From the NCBI RefSeq assembly GCF_000372725.1, contig NW_005197426.1, forward strand, positions 203,599 through 267,598: a stretch of 64,000 bases of DNA. The letters run 5' to 3'. The notes under the pieces were generated by a model. It was not told the origin of the DNA. It saw only the letters and a program-made list of their open reading frames with translations, and searched no databases. This DNA is from Emiliania huxleyi CCMP1516 (taxonomy: Eukaryota; Haptophyta; Isochrysidales; Noelaerhabdaceae). Shown here piece after piece: positions 51,008-61,215 of the stretch. Made by a program: the position numbers and the translations under genes. Position 1 is the stretch's first letter; every line of letters begins with the position of its first letter.

Positions 51008-52423
51008 TCACTGCCCCGGCGCCCACGCCTCGATCTTCTTGGGCAGCAGCTGGTCCGACAGGTCCTCTCCGTGTCCTAGGCAGCCGCCCTTGCCCCAGGT
51101 AAACACATCGCCGTCGGCGGTGCGGGCGATGCTGTGGCTGCCTCCCGCCGACACAGCGACGACGCGCTGGCCAGCAAAGGCCTCGACCTTCTTGGGCAGC
51201 AGCTGGTCCTGCTGGTCGCCGTGGCCCAGCTGGCCAAGGTCTCCACCGCCCCAGCTCCAGACAGCTCCGTCGGCGGTGAGTGCGAGGTTGTGGCGGGATC
51301 CTGCCGACACGGCGACGACGTGCCGGCCAGCAAAGGCTTCGATCTTCTTGGGCAGCAGCATGTTCTGCCAGCCGCCGTGGCCCAGCTGGCCATCCTCTCC
51401 AGCGCCCCAGCTCCAGACGCTGCCGTCGGCGGTGAGGGCGAGGCTGTGGAAGAAGCCTCCCGCCGACACGGCGACGACGCGCCGGCCAGCAAAGGCCTCC
51501 ACCTTCTTCGGCAGCAGCTGGTTCTGCTCGTCGCCGTGGCCCAGCTGGCCGTAGAGACCAAAGCCCCAGCTCCAGAGGGCGCCGTCAGAGGCGAGGGCAA
51601 GGCTGTGGCTGCCTCCAGCCGACTCAGCGACGGCGCACTGTCCCGCCAACGCCTTGACCTTCTTCGGCAGCAGCTGGTTCTGCTGGTCGCCGTGGCCCAA
51701 CATGCCAAAGGCTCCACAGCCCCAGCTCCAGACGCTGCCGTCGGCGGTGAGGGCGAGGCTTTGGCCGTATCCAACGGACACGGCGACGACGCGCCGGCCA
51801 ACAAAGGCTTCGATCTTCTTGGGCAGCAGCTGGTGCTGCTGGTCGCCGTGGCCCAGCTTGCCAAAGGCTCCCTCGCCCCAGCTCCAGAGGGCGCCGTCCG
51901 CGGTGAGGGCCAGGCTGTACGAGCCTCCAACCGACACGCTCACGGTGCGCTCGCCGCCCAGGGAGGGGAGGAGTGTAGGTGTCTTGAGCTGTGTCACGCC
52001 CTCGCCGTGCCCGAGGAGGCCTGTGACGTCTTCCGCCGTGCCGCACGACGAGAGCCGCCCCTCGCCGTCGATGAAGACGCTGTGCTGAATGCCTGTCGCA
52101 GCCCTCGCCGGCGGGTTGGCCTCGCGCAGCAGCGCAGCGAAGCACAGCCACCGCACGGCGCAGCCCTCGCCCTCTGGCTGCGCCAGCAGCTCGAAGCCGC
52201 GCTCTTGCGCCCACAAGCGGATGGCCTCCTCCGCGAACGAGGCGTAAAAGAGCAGCGAGACGGCCGCGACGCGAGCGATGTCGGCGGGGTCGCAGCGAGA
52301 GAGGGCGCGCAAGAGGAGGTCCGTGGGGAGATCGAGGAGGCGGGCGGGCGGCGGCGTTCTAGGCGAGGGAGCGGCGGCGGCGGTTTTGGCGTGGCGGCGC
52401 GAGCGGCGCGGCGGGCTGGACAT
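51008..52423 (-). CDS. F-box/RCC1-repeat protein, paralogue 3
   Basis: Intronless, about 471 aa from the ATG at 52423 (MSSPPRRSRRHAKTA). F-box-like segment LLDLPTDLLLRALSRC near residue 30; then six to seven RCC1 blades with GALWSWGEGAFGKLGHGDQQ and SVGxxxSLALTADG forms, ending AWAPGQ. It differs from copies 1 and 2 by small indels (CDPADIA in place of CESPADIA). The upstream cassette is reduced to the ATTAATTCTTTTCTCGCG box directly before the ATG. Confidence 0.85.
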   Translation of the reverse strand: MSSPPRRSRRHAKTAAAAPSPRTPPPARLLDLPTDLLLRALSRCDPADIARVAAVSLLFYASFAEEAIRLWAQERGFELLAQPEGEGCAVRWLCFAALLREANPPARAATGIQHSVFIDGEGRLSSCGTAEDVTGLLGHGEGVTQLKTPTLLPSLGGERTVSVSVGGSYSLALTADGALWSWGEGAFGKLGHGDQQHQLLPKKIEAFVGRRVVAVSVGYGQSLALTADGSVWSWGCGAFGMLGHGDQQNQLLPKKVKALAGQCAVAESAGGSHSLALASDGALWSWGFGLYGQLGHGDEQNQLLPKKVEAFAGRRVVAVSAGGFFHSLALTADGSVWSWGAGEDGQLGHGGWQNMLLPKKIEAFAGRHVVAVSAGSRHNLALTADGAVWSWGGGDLGQLGHGDQQDQLLPKKVEAFAGQRVVAVSAGGSHSIARTADGDVFTWGKGGCLGHGEDLSDQLLPKKIEAWAPGQ

Positions 52424-52896
52424 CGCGAGAAAAGAATTAATCCGCCGCATAGTAGCAACAACAAGGGTCCCGTTCCCCTGTGTCCCTGATCGCCCTTACA
52501 AGATCCTGCTCGCGCAGGTGGGGACCCTGTCCTTCTCCCACCCCTTGTTTGGTGTGTCCGTCTTATTTATTTATTTAGCAAGGCACGAGCTTTGCCGTGG
52601 CCGCCGCCGAACGCCGCTCCCACGCGTCCTCACCAATCTTCGATTTCTTTTCAGGGAACTCGTAAAATCGCTTTGTGTTGGCCGCCGGAACGAGAACGCC
52701 GTCCTTAACTGCTATGATCTCGCAGCCGCCCGCCAGGGGCTCTGCTGGGAGCCTCCTGCTCGCGGCCATCGCCGGCTCGGCGCCCCATCTCTTCTCGCTT
52801 CCGCGGCGCGTGGCCCAGTCCCTCACGCGGACTGCTCCGGCGTATTAGGTGCTGACTTTTGTTGCGGAGCGCGCGCTCCCGGCCCCCTCCAAGCAG
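52424..52896. other. Divergent upstream region
   Basis: Between RCC1 copy 3 (-) and the small heat-shock gene (+). It contains a pyrimidine block and TTATTTATTTATTT near 52560-52578, similar to 31665-31680. A splice acceptor (GTATTAG|GTGCTG) at 52848 suggests an upstream exon of the heat-shock gene, perhaps beginning at the ATG 52711-52713, but I could not place a phase-consistent donor. Confidence 0.4.
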
Positions 52897-53535
52897 ATGG
52901 CATCCTTCACCCCATCCCCCAAGCTCGACTTTGTGGATGCGCCGTTCGGGAAGGCACCCGTCGACGACAACGTCGAGGCGATGCTTTACGACCCAAAGGC
53001 AGACCCCCTGGCTGAGATGTTTGACGCCTCTGACCCCGCGATCACGCCCAACGCGCCTGGAGGGATACTTGCGCGACTGCAGCAGCGGCTTGCGCAGTCC
53101 CTGCTCACGCAGGCCTTCAAGAGGTGGAACGACGTCCTCGACGAAATGCACGTCCCAAAGTTCAACATGACCGAGGGGCAGGACGCCTTCACGCTGCAAA
53201 TCCAGACAGATACCCCGGATGTGGACATCACGGTCCAGGGCGACCTCGTGACGGTCAGCGGCTCCAAGACGTTCGATGACGGCGATGGGCTCTCGCACAC
53301 GGACTCGTTCGTTGAATCCGTCAGCTGTGTCCCTCGCCACGTCCTCGTGAAGAATGCGACCTCGAGCTACGACGAGGAAACGGGCTGCGTCGTGATCACC
53401 TTCCCGAAGGAGAAGACGCCCCAGACCGACAAGATCCCGGCGCGGCGAGATTATCCGAGATCCGAGCAAACAAGGCCTTTACTCATCTCGCACGGGGTGT
53501 AATAGGTGCAAACCAAGGTCAAGGCGGAGAAGTGA
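52897..53535 (+). CDS. Small heat-shock protein (HSP20/alpha-crystallin-like)
   Basis: Exons 52897-53439 and 53506-53535, about 190 aa. After a variable N-terminal arm (MASFTPSPKLDFVDAPFGKA) the alpha-crystallin domain runs through FNMTEGQDAFTLQIQTDTPD, VDITVQGDLVTVSGSK, DSFVESVSCVPRHV and GCVVITFPKE. The second exon restores a family-like ending, DKIPVQTKVKAEK, which would be lost if the GC-AG intron (53440-53505) were read through. ATP-independent holdase function is inferred from the family. The true start may lie in an upstream exon because an acceptor sits at 52848 and the frame is open from there. Confidence 0.75.
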
Positions 53536-53902
53536 GAGGCGCAGCTCTTGCACGTTGCAGTAAAGGGTGACGCGCGCCACCGCACGCGCTCTGGTTGCTC
53601 GGGTGGTGCGCGCCGCGCGCCGAAAGGGTCGACGCGGCAAAGGTTGTAATATAGGTCAACAGTATGTTGGTGAGGTGCGTGTTCCCTCTCTTGGTGTGAG
53701 TGACTAGTAAAATGTACCCCCCAGGTCTAGGTGTGTGACTGTGTCCCTCTCCGTACTCCGAGTCACTGTGTCGTCTCTCTGCGCTATGGCGACCGTGTTG
53801 CGTCAGTATACACAGTAAACTCTCTCCGCGCAACAACCTATGCGAGCGAGATCCTGAATGCCCAAACACGCCGGGAAACGTACACCTGCATCGCAGCATC
53901 TC
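53536..53902. other. Intergenic, no gene seen
   Basis: 3' flank of the small heat-shock gene up to the TIR element. No domain-bearing ORF. Positions 53895-53902 (AGCATCTC) are the left target duplication of the element. Confidence 0.5.
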
Positions 53903-54806
53903 CTCTGGGCCGGCGCGGGGCCCCCCGGAGGCACCGTGCGCCGCGCCGCAGTGCGGAAACGGGGCCCCGGCTCCACTAGTCTCCACTAGCACCAACTTCC
54001 CGATTAAGTACGGTTAAGTAGAGGGCAGATTTGGAAAGATCTCGAGGAGTACATACAGATAGACCCTCCAACCATCAGAAATCTCCGACCTGATCGGTCG
54101 TACTGACCGCCGACAGATCACTCCAGACAGCAGACAGGCCGACGTCTGCACGCGGCCGGCCGGGCGAGAGGCTTGACACGATCCGACCCTGCGACCCTGA
54201 CGCTGCTGCTCTAGCTATCAGCCATGCACTGCTGACTGCTGCCACAATGTGCGACCTGTGCTGGCCCACTTGGCGGCCTTCCCGGTCAGTGGTGAGGCGC
54301 AGTTCAGAGCTGTCGATGGCGCGATGCCGCACTGGTCCCACATTGGTGACACGATACCACCACGTTTGCCGGTCCAAGAGAGAGGCACCGGCGCTGTCCT
54401 GAGAAGGTGCGTGGTCCCTCTTGACTGCCCATGCGCGCGAGGCTGTGTAGGCATAGCCTCGAGAGTGCCAGCAGCCAATCCGAGGTGACGCGCATTGCGC
54501 CAGAAGCGTGCACACGATGGAAGGACACCTTCCTACTGGCCGTACGATCAGGTCGTCACTGAATGCTTGATACTAAGGCCGCGAGCTATGCAGGTGATCA
54601 ATTGTGCATCATGGCACGGTCAGCTGCGCCGACAGGCTGTCGCAAGGCGTGATAGCATGGCCGCAAGTACGCCGAATTCCCATGAAAACAAGTAAAAAAC
54701 TCCAAAAAAGAAAAACAATCCAAAAAAATCGGCGCCTGCGGCGGGCCATGGGACCCCATCTCCCCCCCGCATGGACACCCTCTGGGGCCCCCGCGCCGGC
54801 CCAGAG
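53903..54806 (-). mobile_element. TIR DNA transposon, family A copy 2 (904 bp)
   Basis: Inverted termini CTCTGGGCCGGCGCGGGGCC at 53903 and its complement ending GCCGGCCCAGAG at 54806, differing by one extra G. Flanked by a perfect 8-bp duplication AGCATCTC (53895-53902 and 54807-54814). Internally homologous to 40675-41586 in inverse orientation, including LRPRAMQVxNCA and YWPYDQVVTECL reading frames that have stops around them. No transposase motif. A member of the same non-autonomous family as copy 1. Confidence 0.92.
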
Positions 54807-54814
54807 AGCATCTC

Positions 54815-55594
54815 GGCTGTGTGAGGGACCTCCAGTGCTCCACGCGTCGTGTGTGAGACAGAGAGCGCGCGTGTGCGAAAAAAAAACTGTTCAAGTCTTA
54901 AAGGCAAAACACAACGCTCTGCGGTTGGTGCACCCCTCACACTGACACATTCCCCTCATCCCTTACCCTTGGCTGAGCACATCTACCTGCGAGCTAGCCT
55001 CTCCGCATTTTCTCTTCCAGTCATCCGCCCGCGCCGCGCGCCATCTCTGGGCGTCTAGTGCAGCCACTGACAGAGCTATTCCGAAGGAGTGGTCGACGCC
55101 TCGCCTAGAGTTCGGGTGGACTTGCGCACTGCTTAGCCCTGAGGGGGGAGTGTGTGTGAGGTGGTGTAATGTCGTCCCGTTTCAGGCGGCAGGTCAGGGG
55201 ATTAGCCGGGAGGATTCGGCAGCTCAGCTCCGGGGGCTGAGCGTCTGCAGGCAGCCTTCCGCTCGCGCCGAAATTCACAGCCCTCCCGGGCCGACGGGGT
55301 GCTCCTTGGATCGGGCCCCGCTCCCCGCTTTTCCTGTACCTGGACTGTCCGGGTCAGGAGGGTGAGAGTATTGGGTGGGCGAGGGCAGTACATCTGGCGG
55401 GTGGGGATTGAGGGACAGCAAGAGGGCTGATTGGGGTGTCAATGGGCGCGCGGGCGGCGCTTCGTGGTCCTGGGCGAGCAGGGGCAGTGGTTAGGAGTCT
55501 TGGGCCTGGAGATATGAGGATTGTCGAGATGTCATGCGAGAGCGGTAGGTGGGCGAAGGTAGCGCGGCTGGAGAGTGGTGTCCGAGGGACAATG
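54815..55594. other. Intergenic region, no gene seen
   Basis: It contains the block at 54885-54955 resembling 43490-43570. No recognisable protein on either strand. Confidence 0.45.
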
Positions 55595-55928
55595 ATGAGT
55601 TGTCAGTTGGGGCGCGAGACGCGCGGGACAGTGTCGGAGGCGGCCAGTGAGGTAGGGTTGGCTTTGAGCAGTGCAGCGAGTGTGTGGTCAAGCGTGGGAG
55701 CGGCGCGCGAGCACCGGATTTTTTTGCTGTGCGAGTCGAGTTCGTGGCCGGTGCGCGGGAGATGAGTTGTCAGTTGGGGCGCGAGACGCGCGGGACAGTG
55801 TTGGAGGCGGCCAGTGAGGTAGGGTTGGCTTTGAGCAGTGCAGCGAGTGTGTGGTCAAGCGTGGGAGCGGCGCGCGAGCACTGGATTTTTTTGCTGTGCG
55901 AGTCGAGTTCGTGGCCGGTGCGCGGGAA
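55595..55928. repeat. 167-bp tandem duplication
   Basis: The unit beginning ATGAGTTGTCAGTTGGGGCG at 55595 is repeated at 55762, with only a few substitutions (for example TGTCGGAGG versus TGTTGGAGG). Each copy contains GGATTTTTTTGCTGTGCGAG. A partly open frame crosses both copies, but no known domain is present. Confidence 0.9.
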
Positions 55929-56167
55929 CCTGGCTGAAAACCCGCGCATCCGGCCGGTTGTGCGACCGAGGTCGCCGATTGTACGACCGAGGTCGCAGAG
56001 CCTTGGCGACGCGACGCGCACGTCGCCAAGGAGTTCGTAAAATGTCCGAGGTTTTTTCAGCGCGCGTGTGCGAGAGCGACGCCGACGGCACCCCTCACGC
56101 GCGGCGCCGGCAACAGCCAACACACACGCGACTAATCACGTCTCACGCGTGTCGACGTCCTAGCGCC

Positions 56168-58910
56168 CTAGATGAAGCACGGCTGCGCCTCGACCATCAG
56201 AAAGCTCTTGTCGCCCTCGAGCGCCTCCTCGGCCATCCAGTCGTCCATCGAGCTGCGGCTCAAGCGGCCGGCTTGCTTCTCGCTGCTGATGATGTCGTCC
56301 TTCGCCCCGCCGCGGCGCGAGTCGACGATCAGCACGGTGCACGGCGGGAAGAGGACCTCCGCCTCGCCCGGAAACTGCGAGAGCATCGAGATGTCGGCGC
56401 CCATGTGCAAGCCGACGTCCGACTCCGCGCGCGGGTGCAGCTTCCAGAGCACGTTCTGCCCGCCGCCCATGTAGGCGAGCGGCGTCGCCTGTGTGGCGGG
56501 CGGTGCGTCGAGGGTGCGAAGGGCGACGCATTGCAGGGAGGGGCATGCGCTGCGGCGGGCCTTGTTGCGCGAAGTGGACATGAAGGCCGTCTCTGTCGCA
56601 ACCACCATCCCCTGCGAGTCGGCCACCCAAAAGGAGCGCGGAAGCTCGCCTATGGGCGTGGGCTGGGCGACTCGTCACAGACTACAAGCGGCGTGACTTT
56701 GATCGAACGCCGCTCACCGCGCACGCCGCGCCAGAGCGGTGCCGCCACCTCGTCGGCGGTCGCGACGGCGGCGAGCTTCCTGACGGCGGCCGCGAGGTGG
56801 CGGCACGTCTGCGCGAAAGTGAGCGCCGGGTCGCTGGCGAGGGCCGCCCGGTGCCGGCCCTGCAGCGCCGCGACCTGCCGCAGGTACGAGTTGATGGGCT
56901 GGTACGCCGGGCCGCTGTAGAGCCGCACCGCCAGCACCTCGTCGCGGGAGAGCAGCGGCGCGTCTGGGCTGCGGCTCGACACGTACTCTTCGGCGAGCCG
57001 CTCGTAGTCGTCGAGGCGCAACCCGCCGCGGCCGCAATCGCGATGGCCAGCGGTGCAGTCGCGGCGCTCGACCGACTCGCCGAGGCAGTACTCCCACTCC
57101 TCGGCCAGGGTGTAGCGCGCGCCCTTCCAGTCGCTCCACTCGAGCTCGCGCCGGAACTCCATCTCCATCGTGAGCGGCGGCCTGCGGGACGTGTCGTGGA
57201 CGTGTCACGGGACGGAGGTGTGTGTGCTCCGCCCTCGACTGGCGAGGGTCCTCGTCGGCAGCAGCCCGTCGAGGCCCTCGACGAAGGCCTGCCTGCCGCC
57301 GTAGGAGAGGGTGCCCGACGCGACGCACAGCTTGCCGCCGTCCGCGCCGAGGCTGGCGAGCGGACGCGTGGGGCGGTAGGTCGCGGAGACGACGTAGAGC
57401 GGCTGCTCGACGACGACTCCGTTAGGCGCCGTCCAGCCGGGCGGCTCGACGCGCTTGAGTCGGAAGAGGGTGTTTGGCGGGAAGACGGCGTAGATGCCCG
57501 GCTTGATCACGACGCAGCAGTGCAGCCCGTGCTCGTCTTCGGGCGCAGAGTCGAAGCGGACGACCGGCGAGTCCTGCGGCTCGAAGGAGACGTTGCCGGC
57601 CGCGTTCCGGTGGTAGACAGCGTGGCCGCAGCTCGTGAAGGCGCTCGCGCCGGTGCCGAAGTCTGCGGCGACAAGCGACGAGGAGCAGACGCCGCAGAAG
57701 CCGGTCGAGTCTGGCACCGTCAGCCTCTCCCAGGCAGGGTCGCTGTTTGCGAGCGAGTTGAGGCCGCGCAGATTGGTGAAGGTGGGCGCAAAGTCGGAAT
57801 CGCCCGCATCGCCCTGTCGCAGCGCCTGCGCGACGATGGCGTCGCACAGCGCGAAGGTGGAGCCGGCGTACCGCCTGTCCCGCTCGCGCAGCCGCCGCGC
57901 CAGCGCCCACCGCTTGCTCGTGAGACACGCGTACGCCTCCGCCTCGTGCCTATGGAGAGGCTCCGAGGAGATCTAGGGAAGGGTCATGGAGACACGCGTA
58001 ACGCCTCCGCCTCGTGCCTCGGCGCGCCCAGCGCCACCAGCGGCGCGATGTCGCTCCCCTCGAGCTTCGAGAGCCACTTGGAGAGCGGCTCATGCTCTGC
58101 CACCCACGCCGCGTCCCGCGTGACTCCGCTGACCCGCGCGGCGCCGGACTGCTCCAGGTTCTCCGCGTAGAGCTCGGCCCACTCGGACCGCCACGCGCCT
58201 GGGAGGGTTGAGAGAAGGCTCAGGGGAGGCTCTCTCCGCGTAGAGCTCGGCCCAAGCTAACACGTGCCCAAGCCACGGCCCGCCAGTGCTTCTCTCTGCT
58301 CTGAGAGGCTCTATCGGACCGCGCCTCCGTCGTCGGGCGGAGGGAGCAGCTCGGAGAGGGCGACGAGGTGGCCGGCGCGAGTGGAAGGCGCAGCCGCCTC
58401 TACCACGGACTCGAGCGCGGAGAAGGCCGCCGCCTGCGCCGCAGGAAAGCCAAGGAGCACCTCGCGGAGGCTCGTGACCACCTCTTCTCTGCCGCCGCGG
58501 TCGGCCGAGGCGGCAGCGGCAGCAGCGGCGGCAGCGTGTGAGGCAACCTCAGCCAGCCGTGCCAGCAGCGCCGCCGTGGCCGCGACAGCAGCACCTGCCG
58601 AGTCGTCCTGAGGATCGTCCTCCTGCACTGCGGCCGCTTGCGCGGATAGAGCGGCCGCTCTCTCCCCGAGGCTGGCCCCACGCAAGAGCTCGAGCGCGAC
58701 GGCGGTGCACGGGTCCTTTGGCTGCTCGGCCAGCGCCTTGCCGACCGCTTTGCCAAGGCGCAGCTCAAGCGGGCCGCGCCAGCAAGACAGGTACTCCTCC
58801 ACGGAGCCGGCGGCAGCGCAACCCGTCGGCATTGCTCCCACGGAGCCGGCGGCAGCGCAACCCGTCGGCATTGCTCCCACGGAGCCGGCGGCAGCGCAAC
58901 CCGTCGGCAT
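56168..58910 (-). CDS. ADP-ribosyltransferase with RING-like and Dpy-30-like regions
   Basis: Six phase-consistent exons, 58910-58325, 58198-58018, 57949-57233, 57181-56718, 56649-56561 and 56488-56168; about 785 aa. The C-terminal about 200 residues match the R-S-E class of mono-ADP-ribosyltransferases: VRLYSGPAYQPINSYLRQV, the Arg of APLWRGVRG, the S-T-S of TAFMSTSRNKA, then GADISMLSQFPGEAEVLFPP carrying the E-x-E pair. The middle has a possible zinc module (FCGVCSSSLVAADF ... SCGHAVYHRN). Near the N-terminus EYLSCWRGPLELRLGKAVGK followed by PKDPCTAVALELL resembles a Dpy-30-like dimerisation helix. The N-terminus itself is a 13-aa repeat with in-frame ATGs. Donors: four GC, one GT. The target protein is unknown. 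Confidence 0.85.
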
Positions 58911-58918
58911 TGCTCCCA
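58802..58918. repeat. 39-bp tandem repeat at the ADP-ribosyltransferase start
   Basis: Three units, almost identical, starting at 58802, 58841 and 58880. On the minus strand each encodes GAMPTGCAAAGSV-like 13 residues and each has an ATG, so the start codon is repeated. It could also be an untranslated or intronic tandem duplication. Confidence 0.85.
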
Positions 58919-59418
58919 CGGAGCCGCGGCAGCGCCGCTCGTGCCGGCGATGTCACGGCGACTCGCAGTAACAACTCCTAGAAAAAGAATCGCGGGTTCA
59001 CCGATGACCAAGGGTTAGGGTGGGCGACGGCCAGCACCACACCCCTCTCCTTAAAATCCCTGTGTGGTGGCGGCGTGCCGCCCTCCCATCCCTCCCTGGG
59101 TTCTCTGTTTTCTTTCTTTCTTTCTGTACATTCACTCAACATTTGCCAACAATATAGAAGAAGGACCATATTCGACACCCTCGAAGACCATCTCGGCTAT
59201 ACGGTTCCGACGGTTCCGACCACGCCGACGACCATCTCGGCTACGGTTCCGACTCCGGCTCCGGCTGGTAGTCGACAAGCTGCCGAGCCCAAATCACTCT
59301 GTGTGCCACATTTATTTCTTGTTGGCTTCTAAAAATCTCTCTCACAATATACCATGACTCAACAGGCAAAGCGAGGACGAAGCCGTCGTCCTCAGAAGCA
59401 TGGTCGAGAAAAAGAAAT
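58919..59418. other. Intergenic with dispersed pyrimidine repeat
   Basis: It holds the inverse copy of the 11405-11522 repeat at about 59045-59130 (AATCCCTGTGTGGTGGCGGC ... TTTTCTTTCTTTCTTTC), CGGTTCCGACxACG-like tandem units at 59200-59270, and on the minus strand the TAAATTTCTTTTTCTCG box at about 59405-59418. No gene seen. Confidence 0.5.
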
Positions 59419-59727
59419 TTACGAGCAAACTCCTCGCACGACTCGACCGCCCTCGCCGCACGCAAGCTCATTCACAATCTGTCTGCTCTGCGATGGCTCT
59501 TGCTGAGTGTGGTGGGGATCGGAGTGGTCTGACCGTGTGGAATGGTCCTGGTCGAGGCCCTCTGTAGCATCGTGAGGCGTCCCTCTGCTCTCGCTCGAGA
59601 GATGGTCATCTGAACCCGAAGCATCGGTGTCCAGCAAGTGGAGTTCAAGTCGTACGCGGTTCCGCGGTTTGGTCGCGGGGGATAGACTGCCCGCAGTGCC
59701 GCGGGCTTCCTCATCCGATGAAGACAT
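59419..59727 (-). CDS. Acidic Ser/Asp-rich hypothetical protein
   Basis: A 102-aa ORF from the ATG at 59727 (MSSSDEEARGTAGSLSPATK), very rich in Ser, Asp and His. The C-terminal part (IVNELACGEGGRVVRGV) matches the fragment at 8703-8760, so its 3' end lies in a dispersed repeat. Probably part of a repeated gene family or mobile element; function unknown. Confidence 0.35.
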   Translation of the reverse strand: MSSSDEEARGTAGSLSPATKPRNRVRLELHLLDTDASGSDDHLSSESRGTPHDATEGLDQDHSTRSDHSDPHHTQQEPSQSRQIVNELACGEGGRVVRGVCS

Positions 59728-60224
59728 ATTTGTAGAGAGTATTCAAAGTGCGAAGGCGTAGTTATACACCGGTGGGGGAGTGGCGCAATTATGCACCGAG
59801 TTGTGACACCACAACAGCAAAGAGGTCGACTGTCTCGCAGCGCGTGCCGCCCAGCGAAAGCAGTCGGGAGACTATTACGTGCCAATATTTGGGCGCCGTC
59901 GGCGCCCAAAGTGCTAATATTAGGGATCTAGGTGGCGAGACGTGCCACTGCACAGCTCAGGGTGTGGGAATACGGGGACATGGGAATATGATGGACTATT
60001 TATCACTCTGGAGTGGGGAAGGAAGAATGATAGGTGAAGCCTCTCGGTACAGGTCAGGCTACTGGTCCTCGTGAGAGTCCTCGTGCCTCACCTCCTGCGA
60101 CACTGAGAGAGATTCTCTCTCTGTTGCTGTGAAAAGAAATTTCGGCTTTTGAAACGCAAAAAGAATCATAAAAAGAATCAGCACGCAGTGGCCAGTGCCA
60201 GAGTGCGGAGGACGGCAGATTCAT
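59728..60224. other. Intergenic, no gene seen
   Basis: It contains a GGGCGCCGTCGGCGCCC hairpin at about 59890-59906 and AAAAAGAATC copies near 60160-60180. Otherwise unremarkable. Confidence 0.4.
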
Positions 60225-61170
60225 ATCCCGGGACCCTGAGGGAGGGTGAGAGAGAGAGAGAGAGAGAGATTGTTGAGGGTGTAGAGGATGTAGAGTGTAG
60301 GTTTTAGGTGTAGAGCGCTGTAGAGCTGTAGAGCTGGAGAGCGCTGTAGAGCTGTAGAGCTCTACATCCACCGCGTGACGAACTGCTTTCCCGTTGTAGA
60401 GCGATGTAGAGGCGCTCTCAACGTGAAATCTCTACAACAAACTCTACATGATAAGCGGCGAAGGAGGCACGGTCGCTCTCCGACATGAGGCGCGTTGCAC
60501 TTGCCAGTGCTGCCCTGGCCTTCTGTCTGCCCGCCCAATGGGTGGCAGGTGCCTCTGCTGCTGTGGCATGCCTCACGGCTGCGACTGGCCGGCGCCTCGG
60601 CGCGTCAGCTCGGCTCGGCGTAGCGATAGTGGCCAGCGCAACTCGCCTGGACTCAACGCTCAGCCAGGAGCTCCCGCACGCGCTGGCGCGAGTCATGGCG
60701 CATGCAACGCGCAGCAATGCTCGCCTCGCCTCGCGCAAATGCGACCGTCCTCGCAGCCGACAGTCCACCGCCTGCTAAAGAAGCACTGCGATGAATGCGG
60801 CACCGGCGACGCATGGCAGGCTGGTCATGACGCAGTTATAGTTGTGGTGCCGTCAGAGTGACTATCTGTGTGTCAGGGATAGTCAGGGCCGTCCATCAGA
60901 GCTCCAGTAAGCTCGAAGACACCCCATTAGTGCGACTCGACCTCCTTGAGTCACTGCCTTCCCGGCGGTTTGGCTGTAGAGCCTCTACAACAAACTCTAC
61001 AGCAAAATCGCGCTCTACATCGCTCTACAACGCACGCAGTTCGTCACGCAGCCGATGTAGAGCTCTACAGCTCTACCGCGCTCCAGAGCGCTCTACATCT
61101 CTACAGCTCTACAGCGCTCTACACTCTACATCCTCTACACCCTCCCTCCGCCTCAGCCGGGACCTCCATA
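60225..61170. mobile_element. Inverted-repeat element with TGTAGAG arrays
   Basis: The left arm (about 60225-60420) and right arm (about 61000-61170) are reverse complements: GGGTGTAGAGGATGTAGAGT, GCTGTAGAGCTGTAGAGCTC and GCGTGACGAACTGC match in order. A (GA)n run interrupts the left arm at 60248-60270. The central about 530 bp has a short ORF (60485-60778) starting with a signal-peptide-like MRRVALASAALAFCLPAQWV, not convincing as a gene. The structure resembles a foldback or MITE-type transposon; I could not fix the exact ends or a target duplication. Confidence 0.65.
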
Positions 61171-61215
61171 AAAAGAAATCACGCTGGGCGAACAAGGTTC
61201 CCTGGGCTAGCACTT

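Noticed and set aside
60485-60778. Secreted protein inside the foldback element
   Set aside because: Only the signal-like start is present; the rest has no domain and lies within a repeat element.
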